The notes beneath the pieces were generated by a model that ran no database searches, had not been told where the DNA came from, and saw only the letters and a list, made by a program, of their open reading frames with translations. Positions 53,301 to 60,300 of a stretch of 64,000 nt of DNA are shown piece after piece (positions within the stretch are counted from its first letter, which is position 1; every line of letters begins with the position of its first letter). A program made the translations under genes and the position numbers. Source of the DNA: Sphingomonas kyeonggiensis (GTDB taxonomy: Bacteria; Pseudomonadota; Alphaproteobacteria; Sphingomonadales; Sphingomonadaceae); the NCBI RefSeq assembly GCF_030812785.1, contig NZ_JAUSTJ010000003.1, positions 434,001-498,000 on the forward strand, written 5' to 3'.

Positions 53301-54439
53301 GCAATGCCACCGATGAGTTCTCGAACACGCTCAACACGCTGGCGGCGCTCAGCCAAGCCCAGCGGATCGAGGCGTACAAGAGCTTCAGCGGCGAGTCGCT
53401 GACCGACATCTCGACGGCGACGATGTCCGCGAACAACCTGTTCGCCGACCTGCTGCGCGACCGTGTCGGCAATGGTGGGGATTCGCTGGTCGGCGGCGGC
53501 TTCGGCGACACCAGCCTTTCGCAGGTCCGTTCGACCGCGACGGCGGGCACCGGCTTCGCCAGCCGCCTCGCCAATGCCGATGCGCCGGGCGGCTCGGGCA
53601 ATGGCGGCGGTATCTGGGGCCAGGCTTACGGCGGCTATCAGAAGCTGCTCGGCGGCGCTGGCCATGTCGGTGTCGAGAACACCACTGCCGGCGTCGCGAT
53701 GGGCGCCGAGCTGCGGCTGGATGGCTTCACCGCCGGCGTGGCGGGGGGCGTCGCCGAGATCGACGGCGATGTGAATGCGCGCAACTCGACGGTGACCGGC
53801 AACCAGTATCAGCTGGGCGGCTATGCCAGCTATGATGCCGGCAGCCTGTTCGTCAGCGCCTCGGGCACCTGGTATTCGGCCGACTTCGACACGAAGCGGA
53901 CGATTGCGCTCGGCGGCAGCACCAGCCTGGCGACCGGCGACGCGCATGCCGATGGCTATTCCTTCGGCGCCTCGGCCGGCTACCGCGCCGAGCTGGGCGG
54001 CGGGCTGCACGCTGCGATCGTCGCCAGCGCCAGCCAGACGCATGACAGCCGCGACGGCTTCACCGAGCGCGCCTCGGGCGGGCTGGGGCTGAGCGTGGCC
54101 AAGGCGAGCCGCGACGTCTTCACCGCCACTGGCGAGCTGCGGCTCGCCGCCAAGGTGAAGACCGGCAGTGGCTATGCGATGCCCTGGGTCAGCGCCGGCG
54201 TGCGCTACAATACGGGCGACCTCGATAGCCTGGGCAACATGCGCTTCGCCGGCGCACCGACCGGGACCGGCTCGTTCCTGGTCGAGGGCGCGCGGATGGC
54301 GCCGGTGCTCGGCACGCTGGGTGTCGGCATCGACGCGCATGCCAGCGACAATGTCCGCCTCGGCATCGCGCTCGAAGCGGCGGCCGGCGACAAGACCCGC
54401 GAGGGCCGCGCCTCGGTGCGGGTGAAGATCGGCTTCTAG
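41396..54439 (+). CDS. Giant type Va autotransporter adhesin
   Basis: 4347 residues in one uninterrupted frame. An extended signal region (about 1-44, GREALLRKALLGSTALIGITLATPALA) precedes a passenger of over 4000 residues rich in Gly, Thr, Asn, Ala and Ser. It is built from NNGTI / ITNAG-type beta-helix rungs, several AYTGVTQVGGTLTL autotransporter-associated strand repeats, and seven near-identical repeats of about 90 residues (about 3087-3719). A 12-stranded barrel (from about 4072, GIWGQAYGGYQKL) ends with the terminal Phe of RVKIGF. I see no cysteine. ATG 41396 is chosen because GGGGG precedes it; a TTG 48 bp upstream is unlikely. It would form a long surface fibre for adhesion or biofilm; the receptor is unknown. 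Confidence 0.9.
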   Translation: MVGRGNGVGTSRGSVRVGREALLRKALLGSTALIGITLATPALAQSTSPAGGGTISGSGTYTDDTATNGGVMVDNTQSSGVTMTGVTINNTTGNPNGSAYRQNAAGGQSAVLYTAGANSLRSDQNGAALFMQAGGGNLTWAIGQTDTSSTTDLNATFGAYLVATGFINVVDFGTVSSLRNVTGISGDTGIYATSTTSTVNLSLKAPTISGFATGINALSATGANVTTTGGTISTLANGTGIAASASNASAGVTVSSGSAITTSGTGIGINVTSSNTANSVTTTTGGTINGGSVGIQMKSAQSGQTNTVTVGAAIGNSTRPSAGVLFNTAGAIGGINTVYANADILAGNGSYAIGSGWINTDLVVNVASGVTVSSQGSSAIGAGHDVTIVNNGTISATAAGGTGVRNSQGPSTVTVTNNGTMTAGSVVVWGAATTNITNSGIITATNNSAIISGRGGTITNNSSGIITGGSAANGWAIRFDSSAFSPGQTINSDGQITGGGAGAIRIDATTASTLNLNAPSYTTGLISVLGTGATTVNLAGTLVGDYDGSGSTGAQNFRLGANGSMQSADFGSGNDTFTWAGGAFSGTIDGGAGTDIFAVDVGSSTNKTLNLTTDFANLTNFDAYSLLSGNLTLTGSRNGGAGWTVAGGNATTFILNGALTNIAGVGVTLTTPDLMFVQSGAQLSATGDVIYSSGNGNNIQNSGTITSGTGASSAIAIGSGTVDNYGTITYAAGGSITTQGNGVLASSNQLSLSNHTGATLIGRWDGARANNGAYVVNDGLIQGDRFAGVEITGTSVVENNSTGRIYGATGEGAGLLINNGAVQVTNAGQIVGAGTAGIYNAGSGLLSLSNSGTIGTGTLDGSNNYVQGGTTTAIRTGTANITNTGSIRGASGGIAATGALTLVNIGMVNGVGTGTLALNAVDVGGVASILNAGTISEGTNFAISATGGGTVTNAVGASLGGGSDATNGYAVFLNGGTTFNNYGQAGSGTGGTVLTGSTGGTINLFAGSASGRITGGSGNDTLAIYTGQTNASAVTQGYTNAVTGSAGTVTLQNSGALAAATYGAIDLGGGSDTLQLRGTGTGASQGIFSLATSTGAETITKLDSGTWVLSGAAAVPGITVNSNGGTLLFQGTSGIGTINANGGIVLANGAGAFGSAVVHLLSSNVQFGASGAYANNFVLDVPAVLNGQPAVFENLFGGNAILSGSITSGSGTNAAGQAIGASQAVTFAGIGGSLFNLTGTGNSWTGITTINSGVTVRGSTSAISGSSITNNGTLTYAQSGASSSGKVISGSGALRVESGQVTLTGFNTYTGGTTVAGGTLQVGDGAASGRIAGAITVDAGGTLVFNRTDNYDFTSAISGAGNVQALGTVSLSGAITTTGNLTVDSATGGQVTLTGARSGAAVSAVTLAGVGNVLRVGLSGSVAGGQYVGVRLGGTNDGVDNFGAITNIGTGGDNGYGAAIAVVATTGTSTINNGSASNSTATISGQNAGINHVASGGVVATGALNVNNYGLIAGNLYNAIENQGGSGNLSINNYATGRIVGQGNAGGGNGIGMGGVGTLGLDNAGLIVGRSNGIATGGSVAITNRGTIATGTLSGGTTGTLTAGGGTGIQAMGGTITNQAGGVIQGSFLNGSGTDTNAISSFAATTVNNSGQILGASLGSTSTARANGVYIGSGLGTVTNNATGLITGSWDGVYLASGGSVTNTGTISGYSVNGIEGAGTVTNNAGGRIFGGGVGVKLAAGGTVNNSGLIAAATYDSLANTYTASTGIGVSLTSGTVINQYTGTITGATGVSATGTLTFNNSGGTIIASTNAGVNVAGTSSQLYNSGTLTGGSNATQGYGVRFTSTSTGSFNNQTNGLVSGGTGGVLVGAASGVGIDNGGAIVGLDSGSRGIYFSSGSAIVTNQADGTIVGQGWGIQVATTANINNSGFIGSGTLSGGTTGTFTVNGTGNGVVFNGGYLNNGSGATIVGGNYGVASGGTTAANIGNSGTITGGAYAIYLTGTNADTVNLYAGSTTNGAIALGGGDDTLNWYGGSFTSINGEGGNDRFAASISAPTTLDLSTITGFEQHSLNGGDTLTLTGTQTPTDGGWTVTGSNLALGGTAKLEMTGTGVTLVNASASLTVSAGGQLIAHDDYGVAAYAGGSVTNAGLIKSTGGFDGVITNGGTVDNQAGGRIIAAGNGVTLQAYGTTLTNAGVIAGQTNGVVGSDDYQTLTNTGVIVAGTAGDNATAYWQTNANLSTGDGVRFTAGGSVTNVGGYVNGNTTGIIVGGANGVTISGGAATIENSGTLQGNSGYGISIDTAGGVTSTITNRNGGALVGGTAAALLSGDGTVNMTNEYGSYMYGSIVSTGNGTRNIDLSGVVYGDYDATSGAGVDNVTLRSGTITNVNLGDGDDTFVYIGGNITGMVDGGAGRDMLFADFGAGTSYDVSLANFSNFEGFGLTSGDVTLTGTGTNTGQAIYAGYNGNPAGTITFQDTGDLTGDIYVNGGSIRANTAGAFGSGTIHMIDPTATFGATGTYANNISLEVVTPSSANPSTLNTTAGVIATLTGAITTGTGAGVDPDQQLVIGGQGTIILANAANSWSGTTIVNASATLQGTSETISGSAITAQGTLAYVQPGSGTVGQNITGGGLVTVSGLAAGEALTFGGASTVAGGIKVLDGSAVINSGTLAATGGTSITLTNGGSFTNDGTVTGEVRGTGAAATSVTNNATINGTVYNAGTATMTVANQAGGLINGGSYAVYASGGLALTNGAGSTIQGDLAVVAHDGAQITNAGTIRSTGTDFAIGLLSGGTILNSGSIEGGSSTTDGWGVNSTGTLVFTNQAGGMIGGAKGAILSFGGATIDLQAGSTTNGAIQVVGSDAASVTVAGNYTGIIGLGAGDDTLTLDSGATIGAGSMFNGNGGSDALVLTGTGNASLDIGTTLNFETRAMNGTGVWTLTGSDGSNGAWQINSGTLAASGGSAIGNGALVTIAAPGTLQLLASEQVGNIAGSGAIQLGANALMLGGGTSSSFDGTISGTGSLAIFGGTSLTLTGAQAYTGVTQVGGTLTLAGSNLLADASSLSIQAGGTVDLGAGNDTVAEVTIAGTLNGTGTLTTTGYAFLTGGIANANLAGDALFQDAGTSTLNGTAAFSTVSIRGGTLALGASNRLADNAQLGILAGAALDLGAYSDTIGTGVVFGTVNGTGTLTANLLQLNGATISANLGGSVMNIGGTSVLNGTASGNVEVGAGTLVLGAANRLADTATVLIDGGATLDIGAFNDTVGIAAIGGTLAGSGTLTAGEYQLGAATVNANLGAGIVYNLAGTSTLNGTAAGDVSVQGGTLVLGAANRLADNATVAVASGATLDIGGFSDTIGALALLGTLNGSGTLTAGQYQLTGAVVNANLGTGTLENLAGVSTLNGTAAGNVLVSGGTLRLAAAEHLADTATLAVATGATLDLGANGETVALAGLNGTLAGTGTLIAGEYQLTGATVNANLGAGTLYNLGGTSTLNGTAAGDVSVQAGTLALGASNRLADTAVVAVASGATLDIGAFNDTVGALALLGTLNGTGTLTASQYQLTGATVNANLGAGRVFNLGGTSTLNGTAAGDVSVQAGTLRLGAANRIADTAVLDIGSGATFDLGAFNETVALAGIGGTLAGTGTLTASQYQLSGATVNANLAAGTLFSVGGVSTLNGTSAAGTAIVQAGTLRLGASERLANNAAVAINTNAVFDLAGYTETIGSLSNGPGGGGTIALGSGKLVLSGNADSSFSGGITGSGVFEKQGTGRLNLAGNLAMTGRIDLTAGTLAYAGTSAGGMRVQGGTLIGQASFAGNLALASGTLSPGGLATGLVGTTIQPIGSFTAGSLNVTGGTLAFDFGGTSMNFASDSIRVTGAATLSGGTVAVNSLSQAASDYRFNQLYTIVQAGSLTGTFGNGATFTNVANNPNLRWRLRYDLLANAVVLQVQKNVDFATDVPAGSGNLSAVAGALTSATTGNATDEFSNTLNTLAALSQAQRIEAYKSFSGESLTDISTATMSANNLFADLLRDRVGNGGDSLVGGGFGDTSLSQVRSTATAGTGFASRLANADAPGGSGNGGGIWGQAYGGYQKLLGGAGHVGVENTTAGVAMGAELRLDGFTAGVAGGVAEIDGDVNARNSTVTGNQYQLGGYASYDAGSLFVSASGTWYSADFDTKRTIALGGSTSLATGDAHADGYSFGASAGYRAELGGGLHAAIVASASQTHDSRDGFTERASGGLGLSVAKASRDVFTATGELRLAAKVKTGSGYAMPWVSAGVRYNTGDLDSLGNMRFAGAPTGTGSFLVEGARMAPVLGTLGVGIDAHASDNVRLGIALEAAAGDKTREGRASVRVKIGF
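50654..52553 (+). repeat. Seven tandem repeats of about 270 bp in the autotransporter gene
   Basis: Each unit of about 90 codons runs from GTGTLTA.YQL through TVNANLG.G, STLNGTAAG, GTL.LGA.NRLADTA, GATLDIGAFNDTV to the next GTG/GSGTLT. Units 3 to 6 are the most alike, pointing to recent unequal crossing-over or gene conversion. Confidence 0.85.
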
Positions 54440-54447
54440 GAGCCGCG

Positions 54448-54490
54448 ACGCGGCGCGGGGTTTGGGATCCCACTTTCCCCCGCGCCGCGT
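54448..54490. terminator. Terminator-like hairpin after autotransporter
   Basis: A perfect 13-bp inverted repeat (ACGCGGCGCGGGG / CCCCGCGCCGCGT) with a 17-nt loop begins nine bases after the autotransporter stop and is followed by TTGATTT. It probably ends the 13-kb transcript. Confidence 0.7.
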
Positions 54491-54513
54491 TGATTTCGAG
54501 AGCTATTCGTCAC

Positions 54514-54551
54514 CCGGGACGGTGGAGCGGGGGACCGCTCCACCGTCCCGG
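54514..54551. repeat. 17-bp perfect hairpin between convergent genes
   Basis: CCGGGACGGTGGAGCGG and its exact complement are separated by GGGA. It lies 12 bp before the M16 peptidase 3' end. There is no T-run; it may be a mobile REP-type palindrome or a terminator/processing stop. Confidence 0.6.
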
Positions 54552-54563
54552 CGTACCGAGCGC

Positions 54564-57281
54564 CTAGCGCAGCTTGCGGCCCTCCGCGTCCCAGATCTCG
54601 ACCGTGCCGAGATTGAGCGCGCGGACCTTCGCCTCGATCTTCGAAAGATCGCCTACGACCACCCAGGTCATCGCGTCTGGATGGAGCAGCTGGGCGGAGC
54701 GGGTGATGGTGTCGGTGCGGAGCGCCGCATATTGCGCGGGCAGGGTGGTGATCCACTCGTACGGGCGGCCGAGCCGGTTCACATATTGGAGATAGCCGAC
54801 CATCGCGTTGTTGGTCTCAAACCGGCCGGGCAGGGAGAGCACTTCGCCCTTGCTCAGCAGGTCGAGCTCCGCCTGGGTCGCCGGCTTGGTGCCGCGGATG
54901 CCGCGGATCTCCTTGTCGATCTCGCTCAGCGCCTCGGCCGTCTTGTCGGTCTGGATGCCGGTCGCCACGCCGAAGGCCTGGGGTCCGCGTGCCTCGGCGA
55001 CATAGGAATTGGCGCCATAGGTCCAGCCCTTGCCCTCGCGCAGGTTCATGTTGAGCCGCGCGGTGAAGCCGCCGCCCAGCACGTCGTTCATCGCCCCGAT
55101 CTCGAAATTGCGCGGATCGGTGCCGTCGGGCAGGATCTCGCCGACGCGGATCACCGACTGGATCGCGCCGGGCTTGTCGATCAGCACGACGCGCGAAGCG
55201 GTCACGGCGGGGACGGGATCGATATGCTTGCTGCCCTTGGCGCGCGCCGGGGCCTTCCAGCTGCCGAAGCCCTTTTCGAGCGCGGCGGTGAGCGTGGCTA
55301 GATCGGTGCCGCCCGCCGCATAGATCACGGCGTTGTCCGGGCGGATCCAGCTGTCGTGGAACGCCACCAGATCCTCGCGGGTGATCGACTTGAGCGTCTC
55401 CGCCCGGCCCGCCAGCGGCACGCCGTACGCGTGGTCCGGGCCATAGACGATGCTGGTGAAGGTACGCTGCGCGATCTCGTCCGGATTGACCAGCGCTTGG
55501 GACAGGCCCGAGAGATGCTGCTGGCGGTCGCGCTCCAGGTCGGCGGGCCGAAAGCCGGGATTGCGGATGTAGTCGGCCCAGAGCGCCACGGTGTCGGGCA
55601 GCGACTTGGTCATCGCCGAGGCCATGAAGTCTGTCGTGTCGACATCGCTATAGCTGTAGATGCGCGCGCCGAGCATCGCCTGGCGCTCCGCGAACTGCTG
55701 GCCGGTCAGCGTCACCGTGCCTTCGTCCATCAGCCCCAGCGTGAACCCGCCGACGCCGTGCTTCGCGCCCTTTTCCGCAGCCTGGCCGGCATCGAAGACC
55801 ATCGTCATGTCGACGGTCGCCGTCCCCGGCCGCTCGGCGAACACCACGCGGATGCCGTTGGAAAGCTTGGCCTCCTGCACCTGGGGCAGCTTGAGCGCGG
55901 GCGACGGGCCGAGCGGCGGCAGCTTGGTCCGGTCGGCGCCGTCCACCACCGCCTTGTGGCTGCCGAAGGGGAGCACGGTGAGCTTGTAGCTGGGCTTGCC
56001 CAGCCAGGTGCTGGCGACGATACGGATCTCGGGCGCGGTGAGCGCCTGGAAGCGCCTGTCGTCCACCGCATATTGGCCGGGATTGTCGGCGAACATCGCG
56101 CCGCTGGCCAGCGCCATCGCCTTTACGTAGATCGATTCCATCGCACGGGCATTGTCGGCCGATCCACTCGCCTTGACCCGGGCGAGCTCCGCCGGGGCCG
56201 GCCCCTTGGCGAGGAACTCGTCGATCACCTGCTTCACCGCCGCCTCGGCCACGGCGCGATCGACGCCGGGCTTCAGCCGCACATCGACCGAGAAGACGCC
56301 CGCAACCGCATAGCCGGCATATTGCGCCGAGGCATAGGTCGCGAGCTGCTTCTCCTGCACCAGCACCTGGTGGAGCCGCGAGGTCTTGCCGCGGCCAAGC
56401 GCCTGGGCGGCGAGCTGCAGCGCCTGGGCTTCGGGCGAGCGATTGCCCGGCACCGCCCAGTTCCAGGCGATGGCGAGCTGCGGCACGTCGTCCTGCATCA
56501 CCTCGCTCTTGTCGCGCTCGAGCGCCGGCACCCATTCGGTCGTGCGGCTGACCGGCGATCCGGCGGGCACGCTGCCGAAATACTTGGCCATCAGCGTCTT
56601 GGCCTGCTCCAGCGTCACGTCGCCCGAGAGCGAGACCACCGCGTTGCTGGCGCCGTAATATTGGCCGAACCAGCCCTTCACGTCGTCGAGCGAAGCGGCG
56701 TTCAGGTCCTCCATCGAGCCGATCGTCGGATGGTGATAGGGATGGCCGAGCGGGAACAGCGCCGCTGCCTCGCGCTGGTCCATCAGCGCATAGGGCGTGT
56801 TCTCGCGGGTGCGCTTCTCGTTCTGGACGACCTTGCGCTGCTCATCGAGCTTGGCCTGGCTGATCGCGCCCGAGAGATAGCCCATGCGGTCGGACTCGAG
56901 CCACAGCACGCGCTCCAGCCCGCCGGTGGGGACGATCTCGTAATAATAGGTCTGGTCGAGCGACGTGGCGCCGTTGACGCCGGATACGCCGATCTCTTGG
57001 AGCGGCGGCATATATTCCTTGTCGTGATGCTCGGAGCCGTTGAACATCAGATGCTCGAACAGGTGCGCAAAGCCCGACTTGCCGGCGGGCTCGTTCATCG
57101 AGCCGACGTGATACCAGACCGCGACCGCGATCTTGGGCGTCTTGTGGTCCTCATGGACCACGACGCGCAGGCCGTTGGGCAAAGTGAACTGCTGATAGGG
57201 AACCAACTCCTGCGCGCTGGCGGGAAGCGCCGCGGCAATGGCGAGCGTCGCCGCGGCAAGGAGCAACCTTGTGGCCTTCAT
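54564..57281 (-). CDS. Periplasmic M16 zinc metallopeptidase (two-domain)
   Basis: 905 residues with signal peptide (ATLAIAAALPASAQ). The first M16 domain has the inverted zinc motif His73-Leu-Phe-Glu76-His77 and the distal Glu155 (VVQNEKRTRE), so it should be active. The second half (from about residue 475, AERPGTATVDMTMVFDAG) is the inactive clam-shell partner. Family members digest imported peptides or small proteins. The gene follows a TonB receptor on the minus strand with an attenuator-like hairpin between, as in receptor-protease import pairs. GAGGA lies before ATG 57281. Confidence 0.9.
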   Translation of the reverse strand: MKATRLLLAAATLAIAAALPASAQELVPYQQFTLPNGLRVVVHEDHKTPKIAVAVWYHVGSMNEPAGKSGFAHLFEHLMFNGSEHHDKEYMPPLQEIGVSGVNGATSLDQTYYYEIVPTGGLERVLWLESDRMGYLSGAISQAKLDEQRKVVQNEKRTRENTPYALMDQREAAALFPLGHPYHHPTIGSMEDLNAASLDDVKGWFGQYYGASNAVVSLSGDVTLEQAKTLMAKYFGSVPAGSPVSRTTEWVPALERDKSEVMQDDVPQLAIAWNWAVPGNRSPEAQALQLAAQALGRGKTSRLHQVLVQEKQLATYASAQYAGYAVAGVFSVDVRLKPGVDRAVAEAAVKQVIDEFLAKGPAPAELARVKASGSADNARAMESIYVKAMALASGAMFADNPGQYAVDDRRFQALTAPEIRIVASTWLGKPSYKLTVLPFGSHKAVVDGADRTKLPPLGPSPALKLPQVQEAKLSNGIRVVFAERPGTATVDMTMVFDAGQAAEKGAKHGVGGFTLGLMDEGTVTLTGQQFAERQAMLGARIYSYSDVDTTDFMASAMTKSLPDTVALWADYIRNPGFRPADLERDRQQHLSGLSQALVNPDEIAQRTFTSIVYGPDHAYGVPLAGRAETLKSITREDLVAFHDSWIRPDNAVIYAAGGTDLATLTAALEKGFGSWKAPARAKGSKHIDPVPAVTASRVVLIDKPGAIQSVIRVGEILPDGTDPRNFEIGAMNDVLGGGFTARLNMNLREGKGWTYGANSYVAEARGPQAFGVATGIQTDKTAEALSEIDKEIRGIRGTKPATQAELDLLSKGEVLSLPGRFETNNAMVGYLQYVNRLGRPYEWITTLPAQYAALRTDTITRSAQLLHPDAMTWVVVGDLSKIEAKVRALNLGTVEIWDAEGRKLR

Positions 57282-57305
57282 GGGGATATCCTCGAACAGA
57301 AAAGA

Positions 57306-57334
57306 GCCGGCTCCCCGCGCACGAAGGAGCCGGC
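57306..57334 (-). terminator. Intercistronic terminator/attenuator between TonB receptor and M16 gene
   Basis: GCCGGCTCC and GGAGCCGGC make a perfect 9-bp stem with an 11-nt loop; on the minus strand it is followed by TCTTTTCTGTT. It lies in the 68-bp gap, so part of the receptor transcript probably stops here. Confidence 0.65.
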
Positions 57335-57349
57335 AGGAGCGTGCAGTCG

Positions 57350-60300
57350 TCAGAAGATCGCGGCGGCGCCGATCTTGAACTTGCGGCCGCCCAGATAGGT
57401 GGCGCGGGTGTAGGTGCCGTAGATCAGCTGCTGGACATCGGGAGTCTCGGTGCCCTTGAGCAGGTCCGAACCCTCGATGTAGAGTCGGTACTTCCGGCCC
57501 TTGTCGATGTAATATTCGCCGCGCAGGTCGAGCGTCCGGACGCCCTGGTTGTAGACCGACAGGCCGCGCGGGTAGAAATTGTCCAGCGACTTCGACTGGA
57601 AGCTATAGGCCAGCGTGCCGTCGAAGCCGTACTTCTGATAGGTCAGCGCGACGGTGCCCGAATGCTTGGGCTGCTGGTTGAACGGCAGGCCGCCGAATTC
57701 ATAGACGGCGTCCTGGCCGGCGGTCGCATAGGCCCAGCTGTAGCGCTGATAGCGGCTGCTCTTGGTGTAGGTATAGTTGGCGATGATGCCGAGGCCGCCC
57801 AGCGCGCCGGGGAGGAATTCGAACTGCCGCTCAAACCGGCCTTCCACGCCCCAGATGGTGGCGGCGTGGGGGCTGTTGATCGGCGATCCGCCGGTGATGA
57901 AGTAATTCTCCGGGTGTGCCGGATCGAAATAGGGTGCGCCCTGGAAATAGGGGTGATTGGGCAGGGTGACATTGGCCAGGTTGGCCGGGCCATCGGTCCG
58001 GTTGGACTGGAGCAGGTTGTCGATCCGCTTGTAGAAGCCGCCCAGCTTGATGATGCCGATCTTGTGATAATATTCGGCGCTCAGGTCGAAATTGTGCGTG
58101 GTCGCCTGCTTCAGGTTGGGATTGCCCGAATCGATCTGCAGTCGCGGCTGTATGCCGTTGGGCCCCGGGATCGGCAGGTTGATGAAGGCGATCCGGGTCT
58201 GCGACGAGAGTTCGCCGATCTGCGGCCGTGCGACCGACAGGAAATAGCCGCCGCGGAAGATCAGATTGTCGCTCTGGCGGAAGTTGAACAGCACGCGCGG
58301 CAGGAAATCCTCGGACTTGGCCGTTTCCGTCACCAGCTTGCTGAACGCGTTCTGAAACGGAACGTCGGCGCCGATGATGCCGCCACTGTTCAGCAGCGGG
58401 CCGACATAGGTCGGGAACACCAGGTTGGTGGCGCGCAGGTCGGTGCGATTGTAGCGCACGCCGCCAATCACCTCGAGCTTGCCGAACTGCAGCCGGCTCT
58501 GGACATAGGCGGCGTAATTGTCCTCGCGCGTGCCCTGCTTGTCCTGGCCGATCGCCGGGGCGATGGGCGCAAGGGTGAACTGCGGATATTTGGCGAGATA
58601 ATCGCGCATGTTGTTGAAGAAGCCGATCGCCGTGCCTTCGCTCATCGCCGTGAAGTTGGCGCCGGTGACGCCCACGCGGGTCAGGTCGGTAGGCGAGAAG
58701 GGCAGGCCAAGCTCCTTGATCGACGCGCTGCCGCCGAACTGGGTGCGCAGCAGGTCGCTGCCGAACTCGGTGCGCTCGTAGCGGGCGCCGACCTGGACGT
58801 ATTTCAGGAAGCCCCAGTCCATGTCCCAGCGCAGGCTGACATCGCCGGTATAGCGATTGTTGCTGCCGGTGGTGGTGTCGATCCCCCCGGTTCCCGCGGT
58901 GATGGTGTAGCGTGACGGATCGTTGATCAGCGCCCAGCCGGCGCTGCTCAGCAGCGGGATGGGGATATCGCGGCCGCTGCGCCGGCCGAACGGGGTCACG
59001 ATATAGCCGAGCTTGGCATCGGTGGCACTGGGCTGGAACAGCGCAGCGGTCGCGTCGCTGTCCGGCATGCGCAGGTCGAGCGTGGTGTTGCGGTCGTGGT
59101 TCTCGCTGCCATGGGCATAGCCGGCGAGATAATTGAAGGTCAGCTTGCCCGCCGTGCTCTTGCCCGAGAAGCTGTAGGTGTCGGTGATCGTCTTGGCGTT
59201 CGGATCATAGCTGTACTGCTGCTCGCGCTGGATCGCGGCATTGCCGGGCGCAAGGCTCAGATTCAGCGCGGAGACGGCGTCGCCGCCGGGCATGTCCGAA
59301 TATTTGCTCAGCCCGCCGAAGATGTCGGTCATCGAATAATAGGTGCGGTCGCTCTCGGCGTGCTGGAAGTCGAACTTCAGGTTGGTGTGGTTGCCGATGT
59401 TCCATTCGGCCGAGACCGTCGCCGCCAGCGTGGTCTGCTTCACATGATTGAAGCTCGCGAAGAGCTGGGTGACATAGGCGCCGTCGTCGCCCGGCACGTA
59501 GGGAAAGCTGGTGTGCGGATCCACCGCGTCGGGCGAGGTCAGCGTCGGCGTGCCGTTGGCGGCGTTGGGCAGCAGCGCGCCGAACTTGGTCACCGTGTTG
59601 TAGGAGATGTTGCGCACCGAGTTGCGGCGATACTGGACCGAGGCGCTCAGGCCGAAATTGTCCTGCGCGCCGAAGCGCCCGGCGACGGTGCCGGAGACGA
59701 GGAAGTCCTTGCTGAAGTCCTTGCCGCTCAGCCCGCCTTCGATCTGGAGGCTGGCATAGCGATGCGGCCGGTTGAGCGGCGACAGCGTCTCGATCTCGAT
59801 CAGGCCGCCGGTGCCGGCGCTGTCCTGGCTGGGGAGCAGGCTCTTGCTGATCGTGATCTTGCCGACCGAATCCGCGAGCAGGTTGCTGAGGTCCGCCGAG
59901 CGGCCGGTGCCGTTGCCGACCGGCAGCTGCAGGCCGTTGAGCTTGACGTTGTTCATGTCCGGATCGAGGCCGCGGACGATCACGTTGGTGCCGTCGCCGG
60001 TCACGCTGTCCCGCTGGAACGAGACGCCGGCGGTGCGGCGCAGCGCGTCGGAAAAGGTGGTGCCGGTGAAATTGCCCAAATCGTCTGCGGAGACGACTTC
60101 GGTGTTGTTCTCGGCCGAGCGCTGCAGGTTGAGCGCGTTGGCGCGGGCGCTGCGCGTACCATAGACGACGATCGGCACGCCTTCCTCAGCGCCCTCGTTC
60201 AGCGCCAGATCGACGGTCGACGCGTTTCCCGATCCGACCGCCACCAGCTGCGAGCGGGTCTCGAAGCCGAGAAAGGAAATCTCCACCGTATATTGGCCGG

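Noticed and set aside
41459..54340. Stop-free antisense frame of more than 4200 codons opposite the giant autotransporter
   Set aside because: The sense gene avoids TTA, CTA and TCA codons because of extreme GC and third-base bias, which leaves the complementary frame open. The antisense product is rich in Arg, Asp, His, Ala and Gly with no domain, signal peptide or ribosome-binding site.
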